Positions 34,472 through 43,522 of a DNA stretch of 64,000 nucleotides are shown here, piece after piece. A program made the position numbers and the translations under genes. This stretch comes from Streptomyces sp. CG 926 (GTDB lineage Bacteria; Actinomycetota; Actinomycetes; Streptomycetales; Streptomycetaceae), in contig NZ_QGGZ01000004.1 of NCBI RefSeq assembly GCF_003148825.1, forward strand, positions 310,001-374,000. The letters are read 5' to 3'. The notes below the pieces were generated by a model, which did not search any database, was not told the origin of the DNA, and worked only from the letters and a program-made list of their open reading frames with translations. Each line of letters starts with the position of its first letter. The stretch's first letter is position 1.

Positions 34472-35119
34472 ATGACGCAGAACGACGACCGCCGGATGTA
34501 CGCAGGCCGGGCGCGGACCCGCGTGGCACAGGTGTGCGCCGCCGCCGTCACCGCCTTACTGATCACCTCCTGCGGCGCGGCCGACGACCCGAAGGTGGCG
34601 GCCGCCTCGTCCGCCCCGGCATCGGTGTCCACCTCGGCCTCCCCCAAGGCCTCGTCGGCCCCGATCAAGCCGGGTGAGGTACGGATCGGCGGCGAGGTCG
34701 ACAAGCCGTACACCATCACCCTGGCCGACCTGCGCACGCTGCCCCGGACCGAGGCCTCGGTGGAGTTCATCAGCGCCAAGGGGAACCAGAAGCACACCTA
34801 CCAGGGCGTCCTGCTGCACGAGGTGCTGAAGGCGGCCCAGCCGCGCTTCGACCAGAGCAAGAAGAACGGGCAGCTGCGCGGGGTCGTCGCGGCCACGGGC
34901 GGCGGTGACTACCGCGCGGTCTTCGCGTGGGCCGAACTCGATCCCGAATTCGCCAAGTCCCCGATCCTGCTGGCCGTTTCCGAGGACGGGACGGCCTTCG
35001 AGGACGCGGCCGGCCCGCGTCTGGTCGTCCCGCAGGACACCCGCGGCGGTCGCTACGTCTCCGAACTGAACCAGCTGTGGATCGGCACCGTCGATCCGGT
35101 GGTCGACGGTGCCCACTGA
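34472..35119 (+). CDS. Lipoprotein with degenerate molybdopterin-oxidoreductase (SuoX) domain
   Basis: A 215-residue protein with AGGAG 7 bases before ATG 34472. The signal ends LLITSC, a lipobox. After a Ser/Ala-rich linker, a sulfite-oxidase-type fold follows (VDKPYTITLADLRTLPR, then TYQGVLLHEVL, and LVVPQDTRGGRYV). The cysteine that should hold molybdenum is missing: the place reads SVEFISAKGNQ, and the mature chain has no Cys other than the lipid anchor. So it likely binds no Moco or binds it differently. Codon 29 is TTA (34556-34558), so translation should need the bldA tRNA. The stop overlaps the start of the DyP gene by 11 bases. Confidence 0.8.
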   Translation: MTQNDDRRMYAGRARTRVAQVCAAAVTALLITSCGAADDPKVAAASSAPASVSTSASPKASSAPIKPGEVRIGGEVDKPYTITLADLRTLPRTEASVEFISAKGNQKHTYQGVLLHEVLKAAQPRFDQSKKNGQLRGVVAATGGGDYRAVFAWAELDPEFAKSPILLAVSEDGTAFEDAAGPRLVVPQDTRGGRYVSELNQLWIGTVDPVVDGAH

Positions 35120-36386
35120 AGCGTCCGGAGCAGGAGCGCCCGGCCGCCGGCGGTCCGTGACCCGGCGCGCGCTGCTCGGCGCCACCGGGCTCGGGGCCGT
35201 GGCGGGCGGCGGCGCCCTCGTCGCGGCCGCCGTGCGCGAGGCCCCGACCGCGCCGGGCGGCGCCGGGGCCGCCGTCCCCTTCCACGGCCCGCAGCAGGCC
35301 GGGATCCTGCACCCCCGTCAGACCCACGCCCACCTGGCCGCCTTCGACTTCGGGGTGCGGACCGACCGGGGCCGGGCCGCCGCGCTCCTGTTGCGCTGGA
35401 GCACCGCCGCCGAGCGCCTCACCCGAGGCGAACCGGTCGGTGAGGAGATCGGCCCGCCCGGTTCCCGGGCCGCCGACACCGGCGTCGCGCTGGGCTCCGG
35501 GCCCGCCTCACTCACCCTCACCTTCGGTTTCGGCGCGAGCTTCTTCGACCGGGTGGGCCTGGCCACGGCCCGCCCCGAGGCACTCGCGCCGCTGCCCGCC
35601 TTCCCCGACGACCGGCTCGACCCGGCCCGCGGCGACGGCGACCTGTTCGTCCAGATCGCCGCCGACGACCCCCTCGTCGGCCTGCACGCCCTGCGTACCG
35701 TGCAGCGACTGGCGCACGGCGAGGCGAAGACCCGCTGGGTGATGTCCGGTTTCACCACCGCGCCGGTGCCCGGCCGCACCGCGCCCACGCACCGCAACCT
35801 CATGGGCCAGCTCGACGGCACGGCCAACCCGTCCCCCGCCGACGCCGCCGCGCGGGACCGGATCCTGGTGAACGCCCCGGGTACGCCACCCTGGCTCGCC
35901 GGAGGTTCGTACGTGGTGGTCCGCCGGATCCGGATGCTCCTCGACCACTGGGACACCCTCCCCCTGGAACACCGGGAACAGGCCGTCGGACGCCGCGCCG
36001 CCGACGGCTCCCCGCTCACCGGCGGCGCCGAACACACCGCCCCGGACCTCGCGGCCAACCGCCCCGACGGGGTCCCGGTGATCGCGTACAACGCGCACAT
36101 CCGGCTGGCCGCACCCACCGGCAACAGCGGCGCGACGATGCTGCGCCGCGGCTGGTCGTACTACGACGGCCTGCGTCCCGACGGCACACCGGACGCCGGA
36201 ATGCTCTTCGTCGCCTGGCAGTCCGACCCGCGCACCGGCTTCGTCCCGGTCCAGCGACGCCTGGCCCGCGGCGACGCCCTCGGCCGCTACCTGGTCCACG
36301 AGGCCTCGTCCCTGTTCGTGGTGCCCGGCAGCGTCCGTCCGGGCGGTTACGTAGGCCAGGCCCTGCTGGAGGACACACCTTCCTAG
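35109..36386 (+). CDS. Tat-exported DyP-type peroxidase
   Basis: A 425-residue heme peroxidase. The signal peptide has twin arginines at 19-20 (TRRALLGATGLGAV), pointing to folded Tat export. The DyP motif GxxDG is GQLDG with the distal Asp at 236, and His330 (YNAHIRLAAPTGN) is the likely proximal heme ligand. LFVAWQSDPRTGFVPVQRRL is the usual C-terminal region (shown in part). Relatives include EfeB. The GTG start overlaps the preceding lipoprotein gene, so the two proteins are co-translated and may act together at the cell surface (inference). Confidence 0.9.
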   Translation: MPTEASGAGAPGRRRSVTRRALLGATGLGAVAGGGALVAAAVREAPTAPGGAGAAVPFHGPQQAGILHPRQTHAHLAAFDFGVRTDRGRAAALLLRWSTAAERLTRGEPVGEEIGPPGSRAADTGVALGSGPASLTLTFGFGASFFDRVGLATARPEALAPLPAFPDDRLDPARGDGDLFVQIAADDPLVGLHALRTVQRLAHGEAKTRWVMSGFTTAPVPGRTAPTHRNLMGQLDGTANPSPADAAARDRILVNAPGTPPWLAGGSYVVVRRIRMLLDHWDTLPLEHREQAVGRRAADGSPLTGGAEHTAPDLAANRPDGVPVIAYNAHIRLAAPTGNSGATMLRRGWSYYDGLRPDGTPDAGMLFVAWQSDPRTGFVPVQRRLARGDALGRYLVHEASSLFVVPGSVRPGGYVGQALLEDTPS

Positions 36387-36498
36387 GCGCCCGTCCGGGC
36401 GATGTTCGGGAACCCGAGGGCCGTGGCGGGCGTTGGTGCGACCATAGGAAGGTGATCAGCGGGATCCGACTTCCGATGACATTCGAGGGGAGCCGTTC

Positions 36499-37104
36499 AT
36501 GAGCACGGCCAAAGACCTGTTCATCATCGCCATGGATCCGCAGCCGGAACATCCGGTCGGCCAGGGTGACCTGTCGCTCGCCCTCGCCGGCGCCGAGCTG
36601 ATCGATCTCCTCAACGCACAGGCCGCCGTTCTGGACGGCGACCGCATCGTCCCGGGCGACCGGTCCGAGCTGAACGACGAGCTCCTGACCGAGGCCTCGT
36701 CGGCGCTCACACGGCAGGCGCCGTACGAGCGGGTCGAGGACTGGCTGTGGCGCCGCGGCCGTGATCTCTCCGCCTCGTACCAGGCCGCCCTGGAGGAAGC
36801 CGGTCAGCTGACCCGGGGGCGGCGCGGTCTGCTTCCCTTCGGCACGGATCGCCTGGAGGTGGCCGACACGCCCGCCCACCGCCGGGCGCTGAGCCGCCGG
36901 GAGTCGGAGGAGCCCGTCCTGGCCTCTCTCGCCGCGGCCGTGGGCGTGGGCGAACCGCGGTCCGACGACGAGCCGGGCCCGGACGACGAAGCGGTGACGA
37001 CCGTACTGGCCGTCGTCGGCGACGCCGTGATGGAACTGGAGGCAGTACGCCAGCGGCGGTCCATCGAGAACGCGGCGTTCGCCAACGTCTGGCGTGTCCC
37101 GTAA
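36499..37104 (+). CDS. GPP34/GOLPH3-family protein
   Basis: A 201-residue protein in the GOLPH3 (VPS74) family: LSLALAGAELIDLL near residue 25, RGRDLSASYQAALEEAGQL near 87, and a C-terminal helical bundle ending FANVWRV. Eukaryotic members bind PI4P on Golgi membranes; actinobacterial ones are numerous and of unknown role, perhaps membrane-surface lipid binding. GGGGAG precedes the ATG. No clear partner genes. Confidence 0.85.
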   Translation: MSTAKDLFIIAMDPQPEHPVGQGDLSLALAGAELIDLLNAQAAVLDGDRIVPGDRSELNDELLTEASSALTRQAPYERVEDWLWRRGRDLSASYQAALEEAGQLTRGRRGLLPFGTDRLEVADTPAHRRALSRRESEEPVLASLAAAVGVGEPRSDDEPGPDDEAVTTVLAVVGDAVMELEAVRQRRSIENAAFANVWRVP

Positions 37105-37131
37105 TCCGTGGTCGGCCGGGGTCGGCCGTGA

Positions 37132-37761
37132 TCAGCCGATGTCGAGGACGAGGTCTGCGCGGTGGCGGCCGAGGGCGACGAGGCGCGCGTTGAGCTCGTC
37201 CGAGCGGGCCACCCACTCCCGCGCGTAGGCGGGGTCCTTGCCGTGCCGGACGTGACGCTCGATCAGCCGCTCCAGGCGCAGGTCCTCGGACGGGGCGAGG
37301 TACCAGGCCTCGTCCAGCAGCGGGCGTACCGAGGCCCACTCCCCCGCGTCGTGCAGCAGGTAGTTCCCCTCGGTGATCACCAGCGGCACGTCCGGGGGTA
37401 CGGGGATGCTGCCCGCGATCGGCTCCTCCAGGGAGCGGTCGAAGGCGGGCGCGTACACCGTGGGCATGGGCCCGGGCCTGTGCGGCGCGCGCAGCCGGCG
37501 CAGCAGGGCGACGTAGCCCGCGGCGTCGAAGGTGTCCGGGGCGCCCTTGCGGTCGGCGCGGCCCAGCCGGTCCAGTTCGGCCTGGGCGAGGTGGAACCCG
37601 TCCATGGGGACCACGACGGCCCGCTCCGGCCCGAGCGCGTCCGCGAGCCGGGCCGCCAGGGTCGACTTGCCGGCGCCCGGGGGCCCTGCGATGCCCAGGA
37701 CGCGCCGCCCGCCCGAGGCGGCCAGTGCCCTCGCCCTCACCAACGGATCCGTCGTGCTCAT
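37132..37761 (-). CDS. Nucleoside/nucleotide kinase family P-loop protein
   Basis: A 209-residue P-loop kinase. Walker A is GPPGAGKST (26-34); VVVPMDGFHLAQAELDRLG and ITEGNYLLHD are hallmarks of the uridine kinase/pantothenate kinase-like family (PRK/URK fold, cf. YggC and FrcK). The likely substrate is a sugar, nucleoside or pantothenate-like alcohol, with ATP as donor. ATG 37761 is chosen because homologues begin shortly before the P-loop; the longer in-frame start at 37824 has no support. Convergent with the GPP34 gene. Confidence 0.85.
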   Translation of the reverse strand: MSTTDPLVRARALAASGGRRVLGIAGPPGAGKSTLAARLADALGPERAVVVPMDGFHLAQAELDRLGRADRKGAPDTFDAAGYVALLRRLRAPHRPGPMPTVYAPAFDRSLEEPIAGSIPVPPDVPLVITEGNYLLHDAGEWASVRPLLDEAWYLAPSEDLRLERLIERHVRHGKDPAYAREWVARSDELNARLVALGRHRADLVLDIG

Positions 37762-37862
37762 CCGCACATCCTGCCCGAGGGGTTCGCATCCCGGCGCCCC
37801 GGCCGTGGTCGCGGTCGGGGGCACCGGGTGGTGGGCGCCGGGTGGTGGCGCCGGACGATGGG

Positions 37863-38303
37863 TCAGCAGCGCGGACAGGCGTCGCGGATCACGCGCCAGG
37901 TGAAGGTGGCGGAGGCCGTGGCACCGGCGGCGTCCCTCGCGGTGACGGTGACGGTACGGATGCCGGCGCCGCGCAGGACGCCGGAGATCAGGCCGGTCGA
38001 GGCGTTGATCGAGGCGCCGGTGGGCAGGTTGGCCGCCGACCAGGTGTAGGGAGAGGTGCCGCCGGTGGCGGTCATCGGTAAGGAGGCGTGGTCGTACTGG
38101 TAGTCGACCTGGTTGCCGGGGTTGACCACGGCCGGGGCCGCCGCCGCCGTACGCGACACCGGGGCGGTCGAGGCGGTCGAGGCGTGAGGGGCCGCGACCG
38201 ACGGGCCGACCGACACGGCGAGGACGGCCGTCAGGCCGAGGGCCAGCGTGACCGGTCCGCGCGAGGCGCGTGCGATGCGTGAGGTGCGCGTGGATCTGCT
38301 CAA
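37863..38303 (-). CDS. Small secreted protein with a putative Ig-like (He_PIG) domain
   Basis: About 146 residues if translation starts at TTG 38303, which has GGAGGT four bases upstream; the longer open frame has no support. A Sec-type signal (GPVTLALGLTAVLAVSVGPSVAA) is given here only in part: LGLTAVLAVSVGPSVA. The mature part has one Ig-like module, SLPMTATGGTSPYTWSAANL, then LPTGASINASTGLISG, matching the He_PIG repeat found in cell-surface proteins. It ends CPRC, a CxxC that could be oxidised or bind metal. A single-domain secreted product is unusual. The start is not certain. Confidence 0.6.
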   Translation of the reverse strand: MSRSTRTSRIARASRGPVTLALGLTAVLAVSVGPSVAAPHASTASTAPVSRTAAAAPAVVNPGNQVDYQYDHASLPMTATGGTSPYTWSAANLPTGASINASTGLISGVLRGAGIRTVTVTARDAAGATASATFTWRVIRDACPRC

Positions 38304-38525
38304 CAGGACCTCCGAACTCGTCGGGAGAGAACGGCGGTTCCGGTACGGGTCCCGGAAGCCGTCATCACCCGGTGTGGGTATGAGTGTTCGAGGTGCGTGG
38401 CGCGTCGGCATCATAGGTGGGCGCGGCCGTCCCGTCGATGGCGCCGCCACCCCCGGACTCGGGCCGGGCGGGGCGGGCGGGCCGCGCCCGCCGGAAGCCA
38501 CGTGGACCGGACTCACAGGCCTACG

Positions 38526-39647
38526 ATGTCCGTCATGCCCGGTTCGGTCGCCGTTCCGCACAACCCCCCGCCCCGTGCCCGACTGCGGTCCGCCACCCGC
38601 CTGGCCGTGTGCGCCGCGGTGCCCTGGTTCCTCTGCCTCTGGTGGGGCACGAGCACGGTCCCGGTGCCGGCCGCCCTCCCGGCCGTGCTGATCCTCCGCG
38701 AGGACGTGTACGCCGCCCCGCGCCTGGCCTGGGACCGGCTCGTCGGCGTCGTCGTGGGCGTGGCGCTGACCACGCTCGTCCTGCACTGGCTGCCGCCGCC
38801 CTCGACCGCCTCGGTGACCTCGACGTCGGTGGCCGCCTCGGCGTCCTTCCTCGCCGTACTGGCCTGCGGTTGCGCGGGCATGTACCTGATGTACCGGGGC
38901 GGCGCCCCCAACCAGCAGGTCCTGATCACCGCACTGGTGATCTACGCGACCGCTCTTCCCGGCTACGCCTGGGCCCGCCTGGTGGAGAGCGCGGTCGGCA
39001 TCGCCGCCGTCGTACTGCTGGGACCCCTGCTGTGGCCGCCGGACCCCTACCGGCAGGCCGCCGCCGGCCTCGACGCGTACCGGGGCGAGCTCGACGGGTT
39101 CCTGGACACGGTCGCCTCCCGGCTCGCCGGCGGCGGGCCGCCCACCGTCACCGTGCCCGTGGTGGAGGCGGAGCTGTGGCGGCGCCCGCAGACCGCCCTC
39201 GCGTCCTAAGACCGGGCCGTCCGGCGCGCCCGACCCCCGGGACCCTCAGGGCTCCAGCGGCTCCAGCGGCTCCACCTGCGCTCCCCGAGCCGCCCGCCCG
39301 ACGGGCTCGGGGAGCGGCTGCGGCTCGCCGCCCGGAGCTCCCTCACCCTCCAGTACTTCGGCCAAGAGCTCGAGGAGCGTGCCAGGACCACCGTCCCGGG
39401 CGGGCGTCCCGACCCCGGCGGGCCCCGCGATCCCGCCCTGCGTGACCTCGCCCCGCTGGTACGCGCCACCGCTCGCGCGCTGGACGCCGCCCTGCGCGGC
39501 GAGGACTGCGCCGCGGACCTCGACCGGGCCCGCGGCCTGGACCTGGCCCACCGCGCGGCCCATCCCACCCGGCACGACGCCGTCCTGCGGGCGGGTCTGC
39601 ACCTGACCCACGAGGCCGTCGCCGCCCACCTGTCGACCCGCCCCTGA
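38526..39647 (+). pseudogene. FUSC-type aromatic-acid exporter-like gene broken by an in-frame TAA
   Basis: The first part (38526-39206, 227 codons) encodes five or six membrane helices of a FUSC/YccC-like transporter and stops at TAA 39207-39209. The same frame stays open after the stop to TGA 39645-39647, and the text there is protein-like: GLGERLRLAARSSLTLQYFGQE (in part), then ALRDLAPLVRATARALDAAL, as expected for the cytoplasmic helical tail of such proteins. Together they would make about 373 residues, a normal length. So a nonsense mutation, or a base-call error, splits the gene. The short form may still be made. Confidence 0.6.
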
Positions 39648-39746
39648 CGACCGGCCGACGGCGTTTCTCCTACCGAGCGGTACCGGTCGGGGCGGGCGCG
39701 CCGGCCACCGATAGGCTCGGGCACCGACCGGGGAGATGAAGGATCG

Positions 39747-40124
39747 ATGACGTTGAACGAAGGCCTCCGGGTGAGATTGGCCGAGGACCTCACGCTGACC
39801 GGTTCGGTCACCGCGGCGGGGGAACCCGTCGCCGGGTACCTGGCGCTCGCCTCGGGCGCCGAGGGCACGATCGAGCGGGTGGACGAGCACCAGCCGCGCA
39901 GCGGCGCGGACGTCCGCGAGTACGAGCGCCTGAAGTCGCTCCTCGACTCCTTCGGCCATCAGATGCCCGAGGGGAGCAGGAAGCAACTCGCGGAGCAGGT
40001 CGCCTCCCTGGAACCCGCGTGGATCGCGTTCCAGGAGCAGAAGGTCCGTGTGACGCTCCGCGTCCGCTTCGACAACGGCTTCGTCCTCGACGGCGCGCAG
40101 GAGGAACTCTTCACCTCGGCCTGA
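39747..40124 (+). CDS. Conserved-looking small protein of unknown function
   Basis: A 125-residue soluble protein that I do not recognise. It alternates strands and one helix: LRVRLAEDLTLTGSVTAAGE, GAEGTIERVDEH, then EYERLKSLLDSFGHQMPEG, and ends VRVTLRVRFDNGFVLDGAQEELF, a short version of which is RVRFDNGFVLDG. A small beta-barrel with a helical insertion is possible. GGGGAGATGAAGG lies upstream. The neighbours are unrelated, so context gives no clue. Confidence 0.6.
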   Translation: MTLNEGLRVRLAEDLTLTGSVTAAGEPVAGYLALASGAEGTIERVDEHQPRSGADVREYERLKSLLDSFGHQMPEGSRKQLAEQVASLEPAWIAFQEQKVRVTLRVRFDNGFVLDGAQEELFTSA

Positions 40125-40286
40125 GGCGGGCCGTGACGCCGGTCCGAGGCCGCCGGGGCCGGTCCGGAGCCGCGCCGGCGCCGGCCCAGGGCCCGCGAGG
40201 CCGTCTGGCACCCGCACCCGACCCGCGTTTCACTGGAAGGTGCTGTACCAGCGCGCCCACGGAGGACCGCGTACCCGGGAGGCCCC

Positions 40287-41711
40287 GTGAACACCTACGT
40301 GTCACCCCGCTTCGACCCCACCCGCGTCCCCCATCTGCTGGGGGCCTTCGCACCCGTGTCCGAGGAGGTCGACGTCGCGGACCTGGAGGTGACCGGCGAG
40401 CTGCCCGACTCCCTGGACGGCCTGTACCTCCGCAACGGCCCCAATCCCCGGTTCACGCCGATCGGCTCGTACCTGTATCCCATCGACGGCGACGGGATGC
40501 TGCACGGCGTACGGGTCTCCGGTGGCCGGGCCCGCTACCGCAACCGATTCGTCCGTACCCCCGCGCTGCTGGCCGAGGAACGGGCCGGCCGGGCCCTGTG
40601 GGGCGGCCTCGAATCGATGGTCGTGCCCGACGCCGACCAGGTGGGACCGGAACTCGCCGGCACCTTCCGGGACCTTCCCGACATCAACGTCGTCCGGCAC
40701 GCCGGCCGCCTGCTGGCCCTCGCCGAATCGTCCTGCCCCTTCCGGGTCGACGCCGAACTGGCGACGCTCGGCCGCGAGGACTTCGACGGTGCCCTGCCCG
40801 CCGGCATCACCGCCCACCCGAAGATCGACCCGGTCACGGGCGAGATGGTCGTCTTCTGCTACGGGCTGGAGCCGCCCTACCTGACCTGGTCCGTCATCGA
40901 TCGCGACGGAACGGTCGGCCGCGGGCCCACCCCGGTCGACGGGGTGGACGAGCCGATGATGATCCACGACATGGCCCTGACCGGCCGCTACGCCGTCCTC
41001 GTCCTCGCCCCGGCCTTCTTCGATCTCGGCGCGGCCATGGCCGGCGGCTCCTTCCTGGCCTGGCGCCCCGAACGCGGCACCCGGGTGGCGCTGATCCCGC
41101 GCGACGGCGGCCCGGTGCGCTGGGCGTCCGACGAGGCCTTCTGGTCCTGGCACACCGTGAACGCGTACGACGACGGCCCGGGCGCTGACGCGCCGGTGGT
41201 CCTCGACTACGTGCAGTGGAGCAGGCTGACCGTCGGTGGCCCCGAGGAGGACGCCGAACCGATCAGCGGCGGCCTGGTACGGGCGCGCCTCGACCCGGCC
41301 GCCGGCAGCATGACCCGTACCCCGCTCGACGACTCCCGGGTGGAGTTCCCGCGGGTCGACGACCGCCGTATCGGCAGGCGCCACCGGTACACGGCGCTGG
41401 CCACCGATACCGGGCGGACGGACCTGCTGCCCGGTGAGTACGACGCCGTGCGCTGGTACGACGGCGAGACCGGCACCTCGCGCGTCTGGCCGGCCGGGAA
41501 CCTCTCCGTGGGCGAGCCGGTCTTCGCCCCCGAGCCCGGCTCCGAGGAGGGTGGCCATTGGCTGACCTTCGCCACGGACCGCACCGACGGGTCGAGCTGG
41601 TTCCTGGTCATCCCCGCCGAGGATCCCGCCTCCGGCCCGGTGGCCCGCGCCCGTATCCCCGTACGCGTCCCGCTCGGCCTGCACGGCTGCTGGCTGCCGA
41701 CCGAGGAGTGA
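40287..41711 (+). CDS. Carotenoid cleavage oxygenase (RPE65 family)
   Basis: A 474-residue seven-bladed beta-propeller oxygenase. The four iron-binding histidines are visible: His177 (AHPKID), His227 (MIHDMALT), His289 (WSWHTVNAY) and His466 (GLHGCW). YLRNGPNP and DGDGMLH near the N-terminus are also diagnostic. It would cleave a carotenoid or a stilbene/lignin-type double bond with O2. No carotenoid biosynthesis genes occur in the window. GTG/ATG choice: ATG 40287 is placed as in homologues. Confidence 0.92.
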   Translation: MNTYVSPRFDPTRVPHLLGAFAPVSEEVDVADLEVTGELPDSLDGLYLRNGPNPRFTPIGSYLYPIDGDGMLHGVRVSGGRARYRNRFVRTPALLAEERAGRALWGGLESMVVPDADQVGPELAGTFRDLPDINVVRHAGRLLALAESSCPFRVDAELATLGREDFDGALPAGITAHPKIDPVTGEMVVFCYGLEPPYLTWSVIDRDGTVGRGPTPVDGVDEPMMIHDMALTGRYAVLVLAPAFFDLGAAMAGGSFLAWRPERGTRVALIPRDGGPVRWASDEAFWSWHTVNAYDDGPGADAPVVLDYVQWSRLTVGGPEEDAEPISGGLVRARLDPAAGSMTRTPLDDSRVEFPRVDDRRIGRRHRYTALATDTGRTDLLPGEYDAVRWYDGETGTSRVWPAGNLSVGEPVFAPEPGSEEGGHWLTFATDRTDGSSWFLVIPAEDPASGPVARARIPVRVPLGLHGCWLPTEE

Positions 41712-41797
41712 ATCCGTCCGGCGCGCCCGCGCGGCGCGGCCGTGCCACGCTGTTGCTTGGCCTCGGGAGGAGACAGCCGCGACGAACGGAGCGCGCT

Positions 41798-43444
41798 GTG
41801 AGCAGAGTGTTGCGTCCCGCACCGATACGGCGCGGCCTGGCCGCCGCCTGCACCGCCCTGCTGTTCGTGGCCCTCGCCTCGGGGACCGCGACCGGCGCGG
41901 ACCCGACCCCGGCGCCGTCCTCGTCTCCGTCCACGGCAACGCCGTCGGCGGACACGGGCCTCGGGGGCCTCGACCCGCGCATCACGGCGATCATGCGCAA
42001 GCCGGACTACCGCAATGCCCAGTGGGGCCTGCTGCAGACCGACCCGGACGACGGCCGCGTGGTGCACAGCCTCTTCCCCGAGCAGTTCTTCATCCCCGGA
42101 TCCACCGCCAAACTGCTCAGCGTCTCGGGCCCGTGGCACACCCTCGGCGCCGACCACCGCTTCGTGACCCCGCTGTACGCGGTCGGCGAGCGCGACGGCG
42201 CGACGCTGACCGGCGATCTCGACCTCGTCGCCCAGGGCGACCTCACCATGGGCGGTCGGACGCGCCCCGACGGTACGGTCGCGTACACCGACCTCGACCA
42301 CACCTACGCCAACGACTTCCCCGGCGCGACCCTGACCCCCCAGAACCCGCTCGCCGGGATCGACCAGCTCGCCCGGCAGGTGCGGAACTCCGGTATCACC
42401 CGCGTCGACGGCGACGTGATCGTCGACAGCCGGCTGTTCCTCCCCGACCCGGAGCTCGTCCCCACCCCGACACCGCTGATCATCAACGACAACCTGATCG
42501 ACCTCATGACCACCCCCGGGGACCGGCCCGGCGCGGCCGCCCGGTTGGACTGGCGGCCCAAGGTCGCGCCCTACGAGGTCACCTCGGACGTGCAGACCGT
42601 GGCGGCCGGGAAGCCGACGGCGATCACGGTGACGGCCACGGACGGCGGCACCCGGATCCGACTGACCGGAACGATCGCGACGGGCTCCGAACCGCTGCTG
42701 CGCACCTCCCCGATCGGCGACCCGGCCGGGTTCGGACGCGTCGCGCTGATCGAGGCCCTGGAACGCGCCGGGGTGCACGTCACCGCCGACCCCTCGGGCG
42801 CCAACCCGGTGGCGCGGCTGCCGCGCGACTACGACGGACGGCCGCGGGTGGCGGCGTACACCTCCCCGCCCTACTCCCAGTACGCCAAGCTGATCCTCAA
42901 GGTCAGCCACAATCTCGGCGCGAACCTCGGCATCTGTCTCCTCGCCGTCACGGCGAAGAGCGATCAGTGTCCGGCCGGCTTCCCGGTGCTCGCCGACTTC
43001 CTCGACCAGGCCGGCGTGGACCGTGAGCAGGCGCAGCTCATGGACGGCCGGGGCGGCAACCCGGCGGACCGGGCCACTCCCCAGGTACTGGTGCAGATGC
43101 TGGCGTACTGGCAGCGGACCCCGGACGCACGGCTGTTCCGGGAGGCCTTGCCGATCCTCGGGGTCGACGGTCTGCTGGCCGAGAACTGCCGCGGCTGTCC
43201 GGCCCGGGGGAAGGTGTTCGCCAAGACCGGCGCGGCCGTCGGCGGTGACGCCCTCAACGACCGGCTGGCCGTCGGCGCGATCACCATCGCGGGCTACCTG
43301 GACAAGGGAGGCGGCCGCTATGACACCTTCTACGCGGGCGTCAACGGCGCCTCCACACCGGGCGCCGACCCCACCGAGGTACTGACCATCGCCAACGACC
43401 TCGCGATGATCGCCGCCTACCTCCAGGAGTCGTCCGCACCCTGA
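41798..43444 (+). CDS. dacB: D-alanyl-D-alanine carboxypeptidase/endopeptidase, S13 (PBP4/DacB type)
   Basis: A 548-residue protein from GTG 41798 with GGAG six bases upstream. The signal peptide ends around ATGADP, and a Ser/Pro/Thr-rich linker follows. Penicillin-binding motifs: Ser102-Thr-Ala-Lys105 (PGSTAKLL), SHNLGAN (SxN), and AKTGAA (KTG). The large insertion between the first two motifs is normal for peptidase family S13. It trims or cleaves peptidoglycan crosslinks outside the membrane and should bind penicillin covalently. Four cysteines in the C-terminal half (ICLLAV, SDQCPA, ENCRGC) may form disulfides. Confidence 0.92.
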   Translation: MSRVLRPAPIRRGLAAACTALLFVALASGTATGADPTPAPSSSPSTATPSADTGLGGLDPRITAIMRKPDYRNAQWGLLQTDPDDGRVVHSLFPEQFFIPGSTAKLLSVSGPWHTLGADHRFVTPLYAVGERDGATLTGDLDLVAQGDLTMGGRTRPDGTVAYTDLDHTYANDFPGATLTPQNPLAGIDQLARQVRNSGITRVDGDVIVDSRLFLPDPELVPTPTPLIINDNLIDLMTTPGDRPGAAARLDWRPKVAPYEVTSDVQTVAAGKPTAITVTATDGGTRIRLTGTIATGSEPLLRTSPIGDPAGFGRVALIEALERAGVHVTADPSGANPVARLPRDYDGRPRVAAYTSPPYSQYAKLILKVSHNLGANLGICLLAVTAKSDQCPAGFPVLADFLDQAGVDREQAQLMDGRGGNPADRATPQVLVQMLAYWQRTPDARLFREALPILGVDGLLAENCRGCPARGKVFAKTGAAVGGDALNDRLAVGAITIAGYLDKGGGRYDTFYAGVNGASTPGADPTEVLTIANDLAMIAAYLQESSAP

Positions 43445-43522
43445 CCGTTCGCGTCCGGCGGCCCCAACCGGCCTTCGGACAACGGATGTTCCCGAACCAG
43501 GACCCCGCTCTATGCTGGGCCG

